Source of the DNA: Ignatzschineria rhizosphaerae
Lineage (GTDB): Bacteria; Pseudomonadota; Gammaproteobacteria; Cardiobacteriales; Wohlfahrtiimonadaceae
DNA: 64,000 nucleotides
Direction of reading: 5' to 3'
NCBI RefSeq assembly: GCF_022655595.1
Contig: NZ_CP093379.1
Coordinates: 1,980,501 to 2,044,500, forward strand
Position 1 is the stretch's first letter. Each line of letters starts with the position of its first letter. The notes beneath the pieces are model-generated. The model was not told the origin of the DNA. It did not search any database and saw only the letters and a list, made by a program, of their open reading frames with translations. The position numbers and the translations under genes are program-made. This document shows positions 9,814 through 18,249 of the stretch, in pieces.

Positions 9814-10491
9814 ATGACAGATTTTATTAACGCGCTTAGTAATACACAATATTGGACGATTATTTGGGATAACACACTCATTACCCTCATAATGCTTGGG
9901 TTTACCTGGTTATTTACTATTTTAATAGGGCTCCCATGGGGCATTGCGCTATTTCTCTCATCCCCTTCACAACTACTTTCAAGCCCTAAGTTTTATCGTG
10001 TATTCTCTTTCATCACCAATATCTTAAGATCCATTCCTTTTTTAATCTTGATTGTAGTGCTTTTACCCTTAACCTTTCAATTAATGGGAACAAAAATGGG
10101 AATTAAAGGGGCTATATTTCCCCTAGTCATAGGCTCTGCGCCTTTTTTCGCAAGACTTTCCGAAACGGCTTTCAGAGAGGTGGATAAAGGAGTCATTGAG
10201 GCAGCGCAAAGTATGGGGACCCCACTTCGTACCATTATCTTCAAAGTACTTTTGCCGGAGGCAAGACCTAGCATTATTGCCGGCATTACAGTTACCGGCA
10301 TTCTAATTCTCTCCTATACCGCAATGGCAGGAACGGTCGGTGCTGGCGGACTTGGAGATGTTGCGGTTCGTTTTGGATTTCACCGAAATATGGCCGAGCT
10401 GATGTATCTGATCGTCCTCGTGCTAATTGTTATGGTACAAATTATGCAGTGGGTAGGAGATTGGCTCGTGAGGCACTATACTCGTAAATAA
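9814..10491 (+). CDS. metI: Methionine ABC transporter permease MetI
   Basis: MetI is the membrane subunit of MetNIQ. Five hydrophobic segments are visible, and the EAA loop that docks on MetN reads EAAQSMGTPLRTIIFKVLLPEA around 129-150. Length is 225 residues (E. coli 217). It is preceded by AAGGAG inside the end of metN, so the two are translationally linked. An intrinsic terminator follows. Confidence 0.95.
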   Translation: MTDFINALSNTQYWTIIWDNTLITLIMLGFTWLFTILIGLPWGIALFLSSPSQLLSSPKFYRVFSFITNILRSIPFLILIVVLLPLTFQLMGTKMGIKGAIFPLVIGSAPFFARLSETAFREVDKGVIEAAQSMGTPLRTIIFKVLLPEARPSIIAGITVTGILILSYTAMAGTVGAGGLGDVAVRFGFHRNMAELMYLIVLVLIVMVQIMQWVGDWLVRHYTRK

Positions 10492-10506
10492 CCGATAACG
10501 TTAAAG

Positions 10507-10538
10507 AGGCTTGTGAAATAATTCACGAGCCTTTTCCT
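10507..10538 (+). terminator. Intrinsic terminator of metNI
   Basis: AGGCTTGTGAA pairs with TTCACGAGCCT (one mismatch) around a short loop and is followed by TTTCCTT. It ends the metNI transcript before ddh. Confidence 0.8.
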
Positions 10539-10671
10539 TAAGTAACCATTAAAAAAATCTAGGCGCAGCTAGATTATCCCACTACAATAAAATGCTACGC
10601 CTCTTCACCATAATGGATAATGGCGATACAAATATATTTTTATTCATCCCCTTTTCAACTGGAGATATTTT

Positions 10672-11562
10672 ATGAAAAAAATCAATGCGGCAATTATTGG
10701 CTACGGCAACATTGGTCGTTATGTTCTTAACGCTTTAGAGTCCGCTCCTGATTTTAAAGTTGCCGGCATTGTCCGCCGAGAAGCGACCCCCATAGAAGGC
10801 ATTAACTACCCTGTTGTCACAGATGTTACTGCCTTAAAGGATGTCGATATTGCCATTCTTTGCGTTCCAAGTCGCCATATTAAAGCCTACGCCACAGAAA
10901 TGCTCGAAAAAGGCATTCACACCGTGGATAGTTTCGATATTCATACAGATATTGCAGCAATGCGCCGTGAGCTTGATGTGATTGCTAAGAAAAATAATCG
11001 TAGTGCTATTATTTCAGCTGGCTGGGATCCTGGTTCTGATTCGATTATCCGCACACTCCTCTTAGCAGCAGCTCCAAAAGGCATCACCTATACAAACTTT
11101 GGTCCTGGCATGAGTATGGGACACTCAACAGCGGTTAAAGCTATTGATGGCGTTAAAGACGCGCTTTCAATGACAATCCCTATCGGAACAGGACAACATC
11201 GCCGTATGGTTTATATTGAGATTGAAGAAGGCCTTGACTTTGAAACAGTAAAATCAACCATCTTAAATGATGATTACTTTAAAAAAGATGATACGGTCAT
11301 CCAACAAGTAGACTCTATCGAGCCACTAAAAGATGCAGGTCATGGCGTAACTATCACCCGAAAAGGGGTTTCAGGATCTACGGATAATCAACTTTTTGAG
11401 TTTGATATGCGTGTTAACAATCCTGCCTTAACAGCTCAAATCCTAGTTTCAACGGCCAGAGCGGCTACAAAACAGATGCCAGGCGCTTACACGATGATCG
11501 AAATCCCTATAATTGATCTTTTACCTGGCGACCGTGACGAACTCATTACAGCACTTGTATAA
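10672..11562 (+). CDS. ddh: meso-Diaminopimelate D-dehydrogenase
   Basis: This enzyme interconverts meso-diaminopimelate and L-2-amino-6-oxopimelate with NADP(H), a one-step route to the lysine and peptidoglycan precursor. A Rossmann fold starts at residue 4 (AAIIGYGNIGRYVLNAL). The substrate-binding core carries SAGWDPGSDS and FGPGMSMGHSTAVKAIDGVKDA, both characteristic of the family. Its 296 residues place it with the shorter Symbiobacterium-type enzymes rather than the 320-residue corynebacterial ones. CTGGAG lies 8 bases before ATG. The enzyme is uncommon in gammaproteobacteria. It sits between metNI and metQ but has terminators on both sides, so it is probably its own transcription unit. 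Confidence 0.88.
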   Translation: MKKINAAIIGYGNIGRYVLNALESAPDFKVAGIVRREATPIEGINYPVVTDVTALKDVDIAILCVPSRHIKAYATEMLEKGIHTVDSFDIHTDIAAMRRELDVIAKKNNRSAIISAGWDPGSDSIIRTLLLAAAPKGITYTNFGPGMSMGHSTAVKAIDGVKDALSMTIPIGTGQHRRMVYIEIEEGLDFETVKSTILNDDYFKKDDTVIQQVDSIEPLKDAGHGVTITRKGVSGSTDNQLFEFDMRVNNPALTAQILVSTARAATKQMPGAYTMIEIPIIDLLPGDRDELITALV

Positions 11563-11566
11563 CGTC

Positions 11567-11681
11567 TATAGTGAAATAGGATTAAGAGAAGCCTTTAATT
11601 AAAATGGCAAGGATGAGATAGCAAAAGAGTGCAAGCAGCCCCTTTCGCCCCTAGATCTCCTCTTAAACTAAAGATAGTATA
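11567..11681 (+). repeat. Family C miniature repeat, copy C1
   Basis: This 115-bp element begins TATAGTGAAATAGGATTAA and ends in AAAGATAGTATA. It lies between the ddh stop and the ddh terminator. The core (GGATGAGATAGCAAAAGAG and CCCCTTTCGCC) matches copies at 13741 and 50925. Confidence 0.6.
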
Positions 11682-11705
11682 AATAGCTACTTTAAAAAAC
11701 TCAGC

Positions 11706-11742
11706 AATATTAGATGCATGTCACGGCATCTAATATTTTTTT
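11706..11742 (+). terminator. Intrinsic terminator of ddh
   Basis: A perfect 12-bp stem, AATATTAGATGC with GCATCTAATATT, is followed by seven T. It lies 144 bases after the ddh stop because repeat C1 is inserted in the 3' UTR. Confidence 0.9.
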
Positions 11743-11846
11743 AGCTATCATTTAGTATGCCCTTAAAAATATTCTCTTTAGATGTTGACCATTAAATATT
11801 AAAGATATATGTTTAATATACTATAGAGTTATTTATCGAGGACATA

Positions 11847-12002
11847 TATAGTAAAACGGGTTTAAAAGGGACTGAATCAGATTGCCAGATCATCCGCAAT
11901 GAGAAGCTCAAAGCCGCTCTATCTGGAATCTTGCAAGCTAATTGGATTCACGTTGCACTATTTTACTTTTAAAATAGCGCTTCTTAAACCGAATCGACTA
12001 TA
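11847..12002 (+). repeat. Family A miniature inverted-repeat element, copy A1
   Basis: This 156-bp element starts TATAGTAAAACGGGTTTAAA and ends TTAAACCGAATCGACTATA, so its ends are inverted repeats of one another. The interior (CAGATTGCC, ATGAGAAGC, CTATCTGG, TTGCAAGCTAATT) recurs in all other A copies. Confidence 0.85.
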
Positions 12003-12033
12003 ACGGGCACTCTAAAAGAAATAGGCCTAACAA

Positions 12034-12062
12034 TTGCATTCACCGATAAATATCGCTATATA
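12034..12062 (+). promoter_or_regulatory. Candidate sigma-70 promoter of metQ
   Basis: TTGCAT and TATATA are separated by 17 bp, about 60 bases before the metQ start and just after repeat A1. This lets metQ be transcribed independently of metNI. Confidence 0.55.
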
Positions 12063-12121
12063 TATTGATGTATCGTTCGGGGCTCGATTCCCCATCTAAA
12101 TAAAAAAAGGAAATAATTATT

Positions 12122-12901
12122 ATGCGTAAATTAGCTCTTGCGACAGCACTTTCGCTCGTCCCATTCTTCGCACTTTCAGCAGAAAAACTTAAAGTTGTAG
12201 CAACCCCTGTTCCTCATGCGGAAATTCTTGAATCTATCAAACCGCAACTTGCAGCGAAAGATATTGATCTTGAAGTTGTTGTTGTTACCGACTATGTTTT
12301 ACCAAACTTAATGGTTGATGAGAAAGAAGCAGATGCTAACTTCTTCCAACACGCCCCTTATTTAGATGAATTTAACAAAAACCACAATCTCAACATTGTG
12401 GCATTAGAGCCTGCTATTCACGTAGAGCCTATTGCTGCTTATTCACAAAAAATTAAATCAAAAGATGACTTAAAAACAGGTGCTAAGGTCAGTATTCCGA
12501 ACGACCCTGCAAATGGTGGCCGCGCTTTGATTCTTTTACACAACGAAGGCATCATTACCTTAAATAATCCTGAGAATATCCTTTCAACGGTGTTTGATAT
12601 TAAAGAAAACCCCCTTAAATTAACCTTTGTAGAACTCGAAGCACCAATGCTTGCTCGTACTTTAGATGAGGTTGATTTAGCGCTGATTAATACCAACTTT
12701 GCATTAGATGCGAAATTGAATCCAACGAAAGATTCACTTTTCATTGAAGGTGCGCAGTCTCCTTATGCTAATATCATCACTGTTCTTCCTGAAAATAAAG
12801 ATGACGCACGCATCAAAGCACTCATTGAAGTCATTACTTCTGATGATGTTCGTACGTTTATTGAAGAAAAATATGAAGGAAGCATCGTTCCTGTATTCTA
12901 A
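12122..12901 (+). CDS. metQ: Methionine-binding periplasmic protein MetQ
   Basis: MetQ/NlpA family substrate-binding protein that captures methionine for MetNI. It has a signal peptide (MRKLALATALSLVPFFALSA) and then the family core: KVVATPVPHAEILE, the FFQHAPYLD motif near 78 and the segment ANGGRALILLHNEG. Length is 259 residues. There is no lipobox Cys, so unlike E. coli MetQ it appears to be a free periplasmic protein. AAGGAAA precedes the ATG. It is 1.6 kb away from metI with ddh and two repeats between, an unusual break of metNIQ. Confidence 0.92.
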   Translation: MRKLALATALSLVPFFALSAEKLKVVATPVPHAEILESIKPQLAAKDIDLEVVVVTDYVLPNLMVDEKEADANFFQHAPYLDEFNKNHNLNIVALEPAIHVEPIAAYSQKIKSKDDLKTGAKVSIPNDPANGGRALILLHNEGIITLNNPENILSTVFDIKENPLKLTFVELEAPMLARTLDEVDLALINTNFALDAKLNPTKDSLFIEGAQSPYANIITVLPENKDDARIKALIEVITSDDVRTFIEEKYEGSIVPVF

Positions 12902-12947
12902 TATAGGAATTTGTGTCTATAAGATTAGAAAGTTTCAGCAGAATTGA

Positions 12948-12976
12948 TTGACAAAAGGCTGAAAAAAGATAATCAT
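12948..12976 (+). promoter_or_regulatory. Possible rpsT promoter
   Basis: A consensus -35 TTGACA is followed by the AT-rich block GATAATCATATG. The best -10 spacing is 14 to 17 bp, so the exact -10 is uncertain. It lies 85-110 bases before the rpsT start. Confidence 0.4.
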
Positions 12977-13060
12977 ATGTGATTATTACAAATTTGATTG
13001 CGTCGATATGCGTCGCAATATTGTGTTATAAATTCTGACATTTTAAACTGGAGTAAAACC

Positions 13061-13324
13061 TTGGCAAATACAGCACAAGCTAGAAAACGCGTTCGTCAAG
13101 CTGAGAAAAGCAATGCAGCTAACGCATCATACCGTTCAATGACTAGAACATATGTTAAAAAAACGATTAATGCTATCAAAGGCAATAACCGCGAAGAAGC
13201 AGTAAAAGCATTTGGTAAAGCACAAAGCGCACTTGATCGTTCAGTAAAACGTGGTCTTATTCATAAGAATAAAGTTGCACGTATTCTTAGCCGTCTTAAC
13301 GCGCAAATCAAAAACATCGCTTAA
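13061..13324 (+). CDS. rpsT: 30S ribosomal protein S20, UUG start
   Basis: S20 is a primary 16S rRNA-binding protein of the small subunit. From the TTG at 13061 the product is LANTAQARKRVRQAEKSN and onward (initiator read as Met), 87 residues, exactly the E. coli length. The in-frame ATG at 12998 would add 21 residues unlike any S20 and is rejected. GGAG lies 9 bases before the TTG. E. coli rpsT also starts with UUG, and the weak start is part of its translational autoregulation, so the feature looks conserved. The protein is Lys/Arg/Ala-rich and helical. It is monocistronic with a strong terminator. Confidence 0.95.
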   Translation: MANTAQARKRVRQAEKSNAANASYRSMTRTYVKKTINAIKGNNREEAVKAFGKAQSALDRSVKRGLIHKNKVARILSRLNAQIKNIA

Positions 13325-13352
13325 TTTGCGAGCTTTGATTACAAGATTCAAC

Positions 13353-13381
13353 AAAAACCCTACTTTTTAGTAGGGTTTTTA
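13353..13381 (+). terminator. Intrinsic terminator of rpsT
   Basis: AAAAACCCTACT pairs with AGTAGGGTTTTT around a short T loop, and the T-run follows directly. Confidence 0.92.
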
Positions 13382-13410
13382 TTTGTCAGAGCAAAATATC
13401 AAGATACTCT

Positions 13411-13531
13411 TTTATAGCGCTCAAACAGTTCTTCAACATAATAATCTTGATTTAGAAGTCACAAAATTAGATTGCCGCTACATCAACTTTATCTTTATAG
13501 TTGATCCTATTTAAAGAATACTATTTTATAG
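13411..13531. repeat. Two truncated family A fragments, A9 and A10
   Basis: A9 (13411-13495) is a degenerate plus-orientation copy that keeps TTTAGAAGTCACAAAATTAG and ATTGCCG. A10 (13496-13531) is the first 36 bases of a minus-orientation copy (TATAGTTGATCCTATTTAAA, then GAATACTATTTTA). It stops exactly where element B1 starts. Confidence 0.55.
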
Positions 13532-13744
13532 TATAGGAAAATAGGTTCAAAACAGACTGATTTCAATGCCGGCATATTTGCTATTAGCAATAAGAAATAT
13601 GTTCTATCCAGCATCTTGCAAACATTATTTAATACGTACCTTTATTGATTTATGCACAGCTGGAGGGAATGTTTCGTGTTCTTTCTAAAATCCCGCGCCA
13701 GCTGTTTAAGACGTACTTTTTTTAAACCGAATCGGCGATATAAG
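13532..13744 (+). repeat. Family B miniature repeat, copy B1
   Basis: This 213-bp element is nearly identical over its whole length to the reverse complement of B2 at 24067-24281. It begins TATAGGAAAATAGGTTCAAA and ends TTTAAACCGAATCGGCGATATA. An internal pair of arms (CAGCTGGAGGGA and TCCCGCGCCAGCTG) could fold into a long hairpin. Confidence 0.8.
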
Positions 13745-13845
13745 AAACAGGATTAAATAAAACCGTTGATTTAAATTGTCGGCGCGAGATAGTAAGAAGC
13801 ATAAAACGCTTCCTTTCCGCCGAAAATAGACCTTTTTAAAGCAAC
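13741..13845 (+). repeat. Family C miniature repeat, copy C2
   Basis: It starts at the TATA that also ends B1 (TATAAGAAACAGGATTAAAT). It carries the family core GGCGCGAGATAGTAAGAAG, then CGCTTCCTTTCCGCC and ATAGACCTTTTTAAA. The right end is approximate. Confidence 0.55.
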
Positions 13846-13901
13846 GCGCTCTTTTTCAGCCAAAGCACTATATATCAATTTTTAAACACTTAAACTCTTT
13901 T

Positions 13902-14645
13902 ATGACTATTCGCACAGACCTCTATCAAGCCCCTATTCAAGATTTTATCAAACCAATTCTTCAAGAGGCTCTGCTTGCTCTTATAAAAAACCCTCCTCAA
14001 ATCCATAGCATCTAGCTCTATGGGAGTGCGGCCAAAGGCTCAGCAATTGAAGGAAAATCGGATATCGATTTAACAATTATTCTTAATTCCCCACTTACTC
14101 CCAATCAGCAGCATCTTCTTTCTCAATTACAAGAAACACTCCAATCTCAACACCCAAAGATTACTAAAATAGATTTTGATTTTGGCTTACTAGAAGAAGC
14201 ATTGGATAAAAAAGAATTTTATCGATGGGGATATTGGTTAAAGCATTGTTGCCGGCATCTACAAGGGGAAAATCTTCAAGAACAATTCCCAGAATTTAAA
14301 CCTAGTCTTATCATTGCCAAAGCGCTTAATCAGGATTATCAACAAGCCGTTTTAAAAGATCTCGCACTACTGCAAGATGGCGAAAATGCCCAACAAAAAA
14401 CCCTCAAGAACCAAATATGCAAAAGATTAATTCGCGCCAGCAATATCACAAGACCTAAAGATGAGCATCAGTGGCCTTATGAACTCTCCGATTATCGAGA
14501 GCTCTTTCAAAAGTGGCATCCTCAACACCTCTCTCAACTAGATTATTTCTATCATCTATTAGAGAAAGAACAATTTTCTCCAAAGCTTCTTAAAACTCAC
14601 GCCCAAGATTTTATAACCACTTTAGAGGCCATAAAAAAGCGTTAA
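13902..14645 (+). pseudogene. Nucleotidyltransferase-domain gene interrupted by an amber codon
   Basis: From ATG 13902 one frame runs to 14645 (247 codons) except for a TAG at 14013-14015. The stop falls immediately before LYGSAAKGSAIEGKSDID, the GS-x(n)-DxD signature of the MNT/KNT nucleotidyltransferase fold, where relatives usually have an aromatic or aliphatic residue. The downstream part (RWGYWLKHCCRHL onward, from 14202) is a helical C-terminal domain that stays open. One substitution, for example TAC, TAT, CAG or TGG to TAG, would explain it. There is no frameshift, so the loss is recent, or the codon is suppressed. Substrate unknown. The start follows a long AT-rich spacer after repeat C2. 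A bidirectional terminator follows. Confidence 0.75.
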
Positions 14646-14669
14646 GATTTTTACCTTAACGCTTTTTTT
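14633..14669. terminator. Bidirectional intrinsic terminator
   Basis: AAAAAAGCGTTAAG pairs with CTTAACGCTTTTTT; A- and T-runs flank the stem on both strands. It serves the broken nucleotidyltransferase gene (+) and tsaC (-). Confidence 0.88.
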
Positions 14670-14707
14670 ACACTTTCTTAAATAGATCCTAGCGCAGCCT
14701 CAATAAA

Positions 14708-15268
14708 TTAAGCGCGAATAACTTCCCCACTTTCCAGATGAACAATTCGCGTTGGTGATGATAACCCACCAACATTACCCACCATCACTCCCGCAATGCG
14801 ATCACCAAATAACGCCATAATCGCCTCAGGACTTTCAAGAGGGGCTTCTTTATGCAAATTAGCGCTCGTTGAGACAACACCTACCGGCATCAGATCACAA
14901 AGTGCCAGCGCATCGGGGTGATTTGTGACTCTTACCGCCAGCGTTGTAAATTGCCCTCTTAAATATTCAGGACAATGATCTTGCGCCGGCACAATCCAAG
15001 TATAACGAGATCCACCACGAAGGCTTCCCAATAACGTTTCACGCTGTTCATTGGTTAAAGGCTTGATGAGCGGCGATAACTTTTCAAGCGAGGCAGCCAT
15101 CACAATAAATCCTTTCGACGCTGAGCGATCTTTGAGACTTAACACCGCTTCTACCGCTTTTGCATTCATCGCATCTGCCGCAAAACCATAAACACCTTCT
15201 GTTGGATAAGCAATTATTTCACCATTCTTAAGGGCGGTGGCAGCCTCATCATATGTGAGCAATTTCAT
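14708..15268 (-). CDS. tsaC: L-threonylcarbamoyladenylate synthase TsaC
   Basis: TsaC (YrdC) makes threonylcarbamoyl-AMP from threonine, bicarbonate and ATP, the first step of t6A37 tRNA modification. The 186-residue protein is the short YrdC-only form (E. coli 190). Family motifs are AYPTEGVYGFAADA near 20, the KxR-type SLKDRSASKGFIV near 45 and STSANLHKEAP near 137. It starts one base after the pit stop, so it is translated from the pit transcript. Confidence 0.93.
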   Translation of the reverse strand: MKLLTYDEAATALKNGEIIAYPTEGVYGFAADAMNAKAVEAVLSLKDRSASKGFIVMAASLEKLSPLIKPLTNEQRETLLGSLRGGSRYTWIVPAQDHCPEYLRGQFTTLAVRVTNHPDALALCDLMPVGVVSTSANLHKEAPLESPEAIMALFGDRIAGVMVGNVGGLSSPTRIVHLESGEVIRA

Positions 15269-15269
15269 G

Positions 15270-16739
15270 TTAATTTACAAATAAATAAGTACCAAGGAAA
15301 TAAAGACCAAATGATAGCGCCGTTGAAACAGGTAGTGTTAAAATCCATGCAATAAGGATATTTTTCACGGTTGATTTCTGCAATCCAGACTTATTTGCAA
15401 TCATCGTTCCTGCAACGGAACTTGAAAGAATATGCGTTGTTGAAACAGGAAATCCTAAATGACTCGCAGAAGCAATGGCAATACCCGAGACAATTTGCGC
15501 ACTCATTCCTTGCGCATAAGTCATATCTTTTTTCCCAATCTTACCACCAACAGTATCAACGACTCGCTTCCAACCAATCATTGTCCCCATTCCAAGCGCT
15601 AGCGCTACCGCAGCAATTACCCAAAATGGTGCATATTCTGTTGTTTTGGTTAAATCCTTACTGATTGCCTTATATGATTTACGATAACCGCTTGGTAACT
15701 CATCTTTTGATTCTAAAGTTTTAGCAATACTTGCTAAACACATCACTTCATTACGGACAGCCCAACGATCATCAGTCGATAATTTATCATAATCATCAAT
15801 ACCATTTAATAGTGTAATGAGTTTCTCTGAATGTTGCTTCATTTCACTATATTCACAACTAAAAAGCCCATCACTATCTTTTGTATCACCTTTAGGATAA
15901 AGGCGATCTAAAACCTCTTTATTAGTCTCATAATACGATACCATTTGCTGTGCAGCGACCCTTGTCTGCTCAATCTCAAATACGCTTGAATTTAAATTCA
16001 ATACAAATTGCGCAGGTACCACACTAAAAAGTACCAACATCACAAGACCAATCCCTTTTTGACCATCATTTTGTCCATGCGCATAACTCATTCCCATCGC
16101 AGAAGTTACAAGCCAAAAGCGCGGCCAAAATGGGGGGCGTTTTTTCTTATCAATCACATGACGTTGATAAGGTGTTTTATGAATATAACTTTTAGGTAGA
16201 AAACGTAATAAGCCAAGTAGTAGTAATCCCGCTAAACCGGCACCAATAAATGGAGAGAATAACAGAGATTCAAACACGCCAAGTGCTTTCTCCCAGTTAA
16301 CCCCATCTACTAAGGAATGGTCTGTCATCATCGCATTTGCGAGCCCAACACCTAAGATTGAACCAATTAAAGTATGAGAACTAGATGCAGGGATTCCAAA
16401 ATACCAAGTTCCCAAATTCCAAATAAGTGCTGAGACCAATAATGACACAACCATCACCAGCCCTTTTGTCGAGCTTGCACTTGCTAGAAGATCCATCGGT
16501 AAGAGATTAACAATCGCATAAGCAACACCTAAACCTCCCAATAAAACTCCTAAAAAGTTAAAGATTCCTGACAGAAAAACCGCCAATCTTGGCTTCATTG
16601 ACTTTGTATAAATAACCGTTGCAACCGCATTCGCAGTATCATGAAATCCATTTACAAATTCAAACGCCAATACCAATCCTACCGATAGGAATAGCGTTAA
16701 AAAAACAACTATATCAATACTATGAAAAAATTCTAACAT
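15270..16739 (-). CDS. pitA: Low-affinity inorganic phosphate transporter, Pit family
   Basis: Pit carriers import metal-phosphate complexes with protons. The two inverted PHO-4 repeats are visible: GFHDTANAVATVIYTKSMKP near 31, and the C-terminal repeat SAQIVSGIAIASASHLGFPVSTTH near 415-440. About ten membrane segments flank a cytoplasmic loop of roughly 150 hydrophilic residues (245-395), as in E. coli PitA. Length is 489 residues (E. coli 499). It is cotranscribed with tsaC downstream and lies 37 bases from gorA upstream. Confidence 0.93.
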   Translation of the reverse strand: MLEFFHSIDIVVFLTLFLSVGLVLAFEFVNGFHDTANAVATVIYTKSMKPRLAVFLSGIFNFLGVLLGGLGVAYAIVNLLPMDLLASASSTKGLVMVVSLLVSALIWNLGTWYFGIPASSSHTLIGSILGVGLANAMMTDHSLVDGVNWEKALGVFESLLFSPFIGAGLAGLLLLGLLRFLPKSYIHKTPYQRHVIDKKKRPPFWPRFWLVTSAMGMSYAHGQNDGQKGIGLVMLVLFSVVPAQFVLNLNSSVFEIEQTRVAAQQMVSYYETNKEVLDRLYPKGDTKDSDGLFSCEYSEMKQHSEKLITLLNGIDDYDKLSTDDRWAVRNEVMCLASIAKTLESKDELPSGYRKSYKAISKDLTKTTEYAPFWVIAAVALALGMGTMIGWKRVVDTVGGKIGKKDMTYAQGMSAQIVSGIAIASASHLGFPVSTTHILSSSVAGTMIANKSGLQKSTVKNILIAWILTLPVSTALSFGLYFLGTYLFVN

Positions 16740-16776
16740 TACGTTTTCTACTCTATTTAATAAAATTCTTTACCAG

Positions 16777-18132
16777 TTAACGCATGGTTACCAGCTCTTC
16801 TGCGGCTGTAGGATGAAGCGCTACCGTATCATCAAAATCCTTTTTACGAGCGCCCATTTTTACAGCAACAGCAAAACCTTGAAGCATTTCATCAACCGTT
16901 GGTCCAATGAGATGAATCCCTACGATCTTCTCATCATCACCGACACAAACCATCTTCATAGCTGTTTTAACAGGTTTAGTACTAAAATTTGAATACATCG
17001 CTGTAAATGAAGCCGTATAGCATCTCACAGCATCCTCTCCGTACTCGGCAATCGCCTCTTTTTCGGTAATACCCGTTGTACCAATAGGCGGATGAGAGAA
17101 AACAATACTTGGAATCTTGTTATATTCTAAATGTCGATCCGTCATTCCATTGTGAAGTCTATCTGCTAAACGGCGACCTGCGGCAATTGCTACTGGCGTT
17201 AATTGGAATTGACCGCCCATAATATCCCCTAATACGTAAAAATTAGGGACATTGGTCTCTTGGAATTTATCTACCGTAATAGTACCATCAGCGTTCACTT
17301 TTACATCTGTATTTTCAAGACCAATATTATGCGTATTGTAACCTCGGCCAATTGCCCAAATAAGCTCATCTACCACAATGGTTTCTGTCTCTGTTGTTAC
17401 AGTTAATGATCCATCTTCATTTTTCTCAACAGATTGAACATTAGACTTTGGATGCAATGTTAATTGATCGTCATTATCTAACACCTCTTTAAGATGCTTT
17501 GTGACATATTCATCAAAACTCCTTAAGACCATATCGCCACGGCAAATAAGGTGGGTTTCAGTACCAAATGCTGCCATTAACTGCGCAATCTCCACCGCTA
17601 TATATCCAGCACCAACAACTGCAATACGCTTAGGCGCATCTTCTAGTGCGAAAAACTCATTAGAAGTAATCCCATGCTCAGCCCCTTTGATTTCCGGAAC
17701 TAAAGGATACCCCCCAGTTGATACCACGATAATTTTTGCACTAAAGGTCTCACCATTTACCGAAACGGTATTATTATCAACAAGCTTTGCTTCACCATGA
17801 ATAACATCAACCCCTGCGTCTGGCATATAGCTATTGTTATACCAAGTGACAATGTTGCTAATATATTGATCACGCTTCTCTTTTAAGATCTTCCAAGAAA
17901 ATGCCGTCTCCCCAAAAGAGAAACCATAACCTTTTGCATCATCAAACATATGCGCAATATTCGCAGCGTTCCACATCACTTTTTTAGGAACACAACCCAC
18001 ATTTACGCAAGTGCCCCCAAGCTTATCTTTCTCAATTAATAAGCATTTAACACCGTAGCTCGCCGCTCTTTCTGCATAAGAGAGCCCACCTGAACCACCA
18101 CCAATAATAATTGCATCATATTGCTTACTCAT
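16777..18132 (-). CDS. gorA: Glutathione-disulfide reductase
   Basis: This cytoplasmic flavoenzyme reduces GSSG with NADPH. The FAD motif [14 protein letters not shown] lies at 11-24, the redox-active disulfide in [16 protein letters not shown] near 40-55, the NADPH-binding motif [12 protein letters not shown] near 173, and the C-terminal catalytic [12 protein letters not shown] closes the protein. Length is 451 residues (E. coli 450). It precedes pit on the same strand after a weak terminator-like hairpin. Confidence 0.95.
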   Translation of the reverse strand: MSKQYDAIIIGGGSGGLSYAERAASYGVKCLLIEKDKLGGTCVNVGCVPKKVMWNAANIAHMFDDAKGYGFSFGETAFSWKILKEKRDQYISNIVTWYNNSYMPDAGVDVIHGEAKLVDNNTVSVNGETFSAKIIVVSTGGYPLVPEIKGAEHGITSNEFFALEDAPKRIAVVGAGYIAVEIAQLMAAFGTETHLICRGDMVLRSFDEYVTKHLKEVLDNDDQLTLHPKSNVQSVEKNEDGSLTVTTETETIVVDELIWAIGRGYNTHNIGLENTDVKVNADGTITVDKFQETNVPNFYVLGDIMGGQFQLTPVAIAAGRRLADRLHNGMTDRHLEYNKIPSIVFSHPPIGTTGITEKEAIAEYGEDAVRCYTASFTAMYSNFSTKPVKTAMKMVCVGDDEKIVGIHLIGPTVDEMLQGFAVAVKMGARKKDFDDTVALHPTAAEELVTMR

Positions 18133-18177
18133 TTTTAGTCCTTTTCCTAATGAAGTTATTACGACTGAAAAATTAAC

Positions 18178-18203
18178 GTCACGACATATCCTTATGCCGT
18201 GAC
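18178..18203 (-). terminator. Terminator-like hairpin between dolP and gorA
   Basis: GTCACG pairs with CGTGAC over a 14-base loop and is followed on the minus strand by TTAATTTTT. The stem is short, so termination would be partial. Confidence 0.4.
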
Positions 18204-18249
18204 CAACTAAATATATTTACTCTAAAAATCCGGCAAACAAGGTTTTCTT

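Noticed and set aside
12076-12096. GGGGCTCGATTCCCC, like a tRNA T-arm
   Set aside because: No other tRNA parts are present around it. It is a small hairpin in the metQ leader, not an attachment site I can support.
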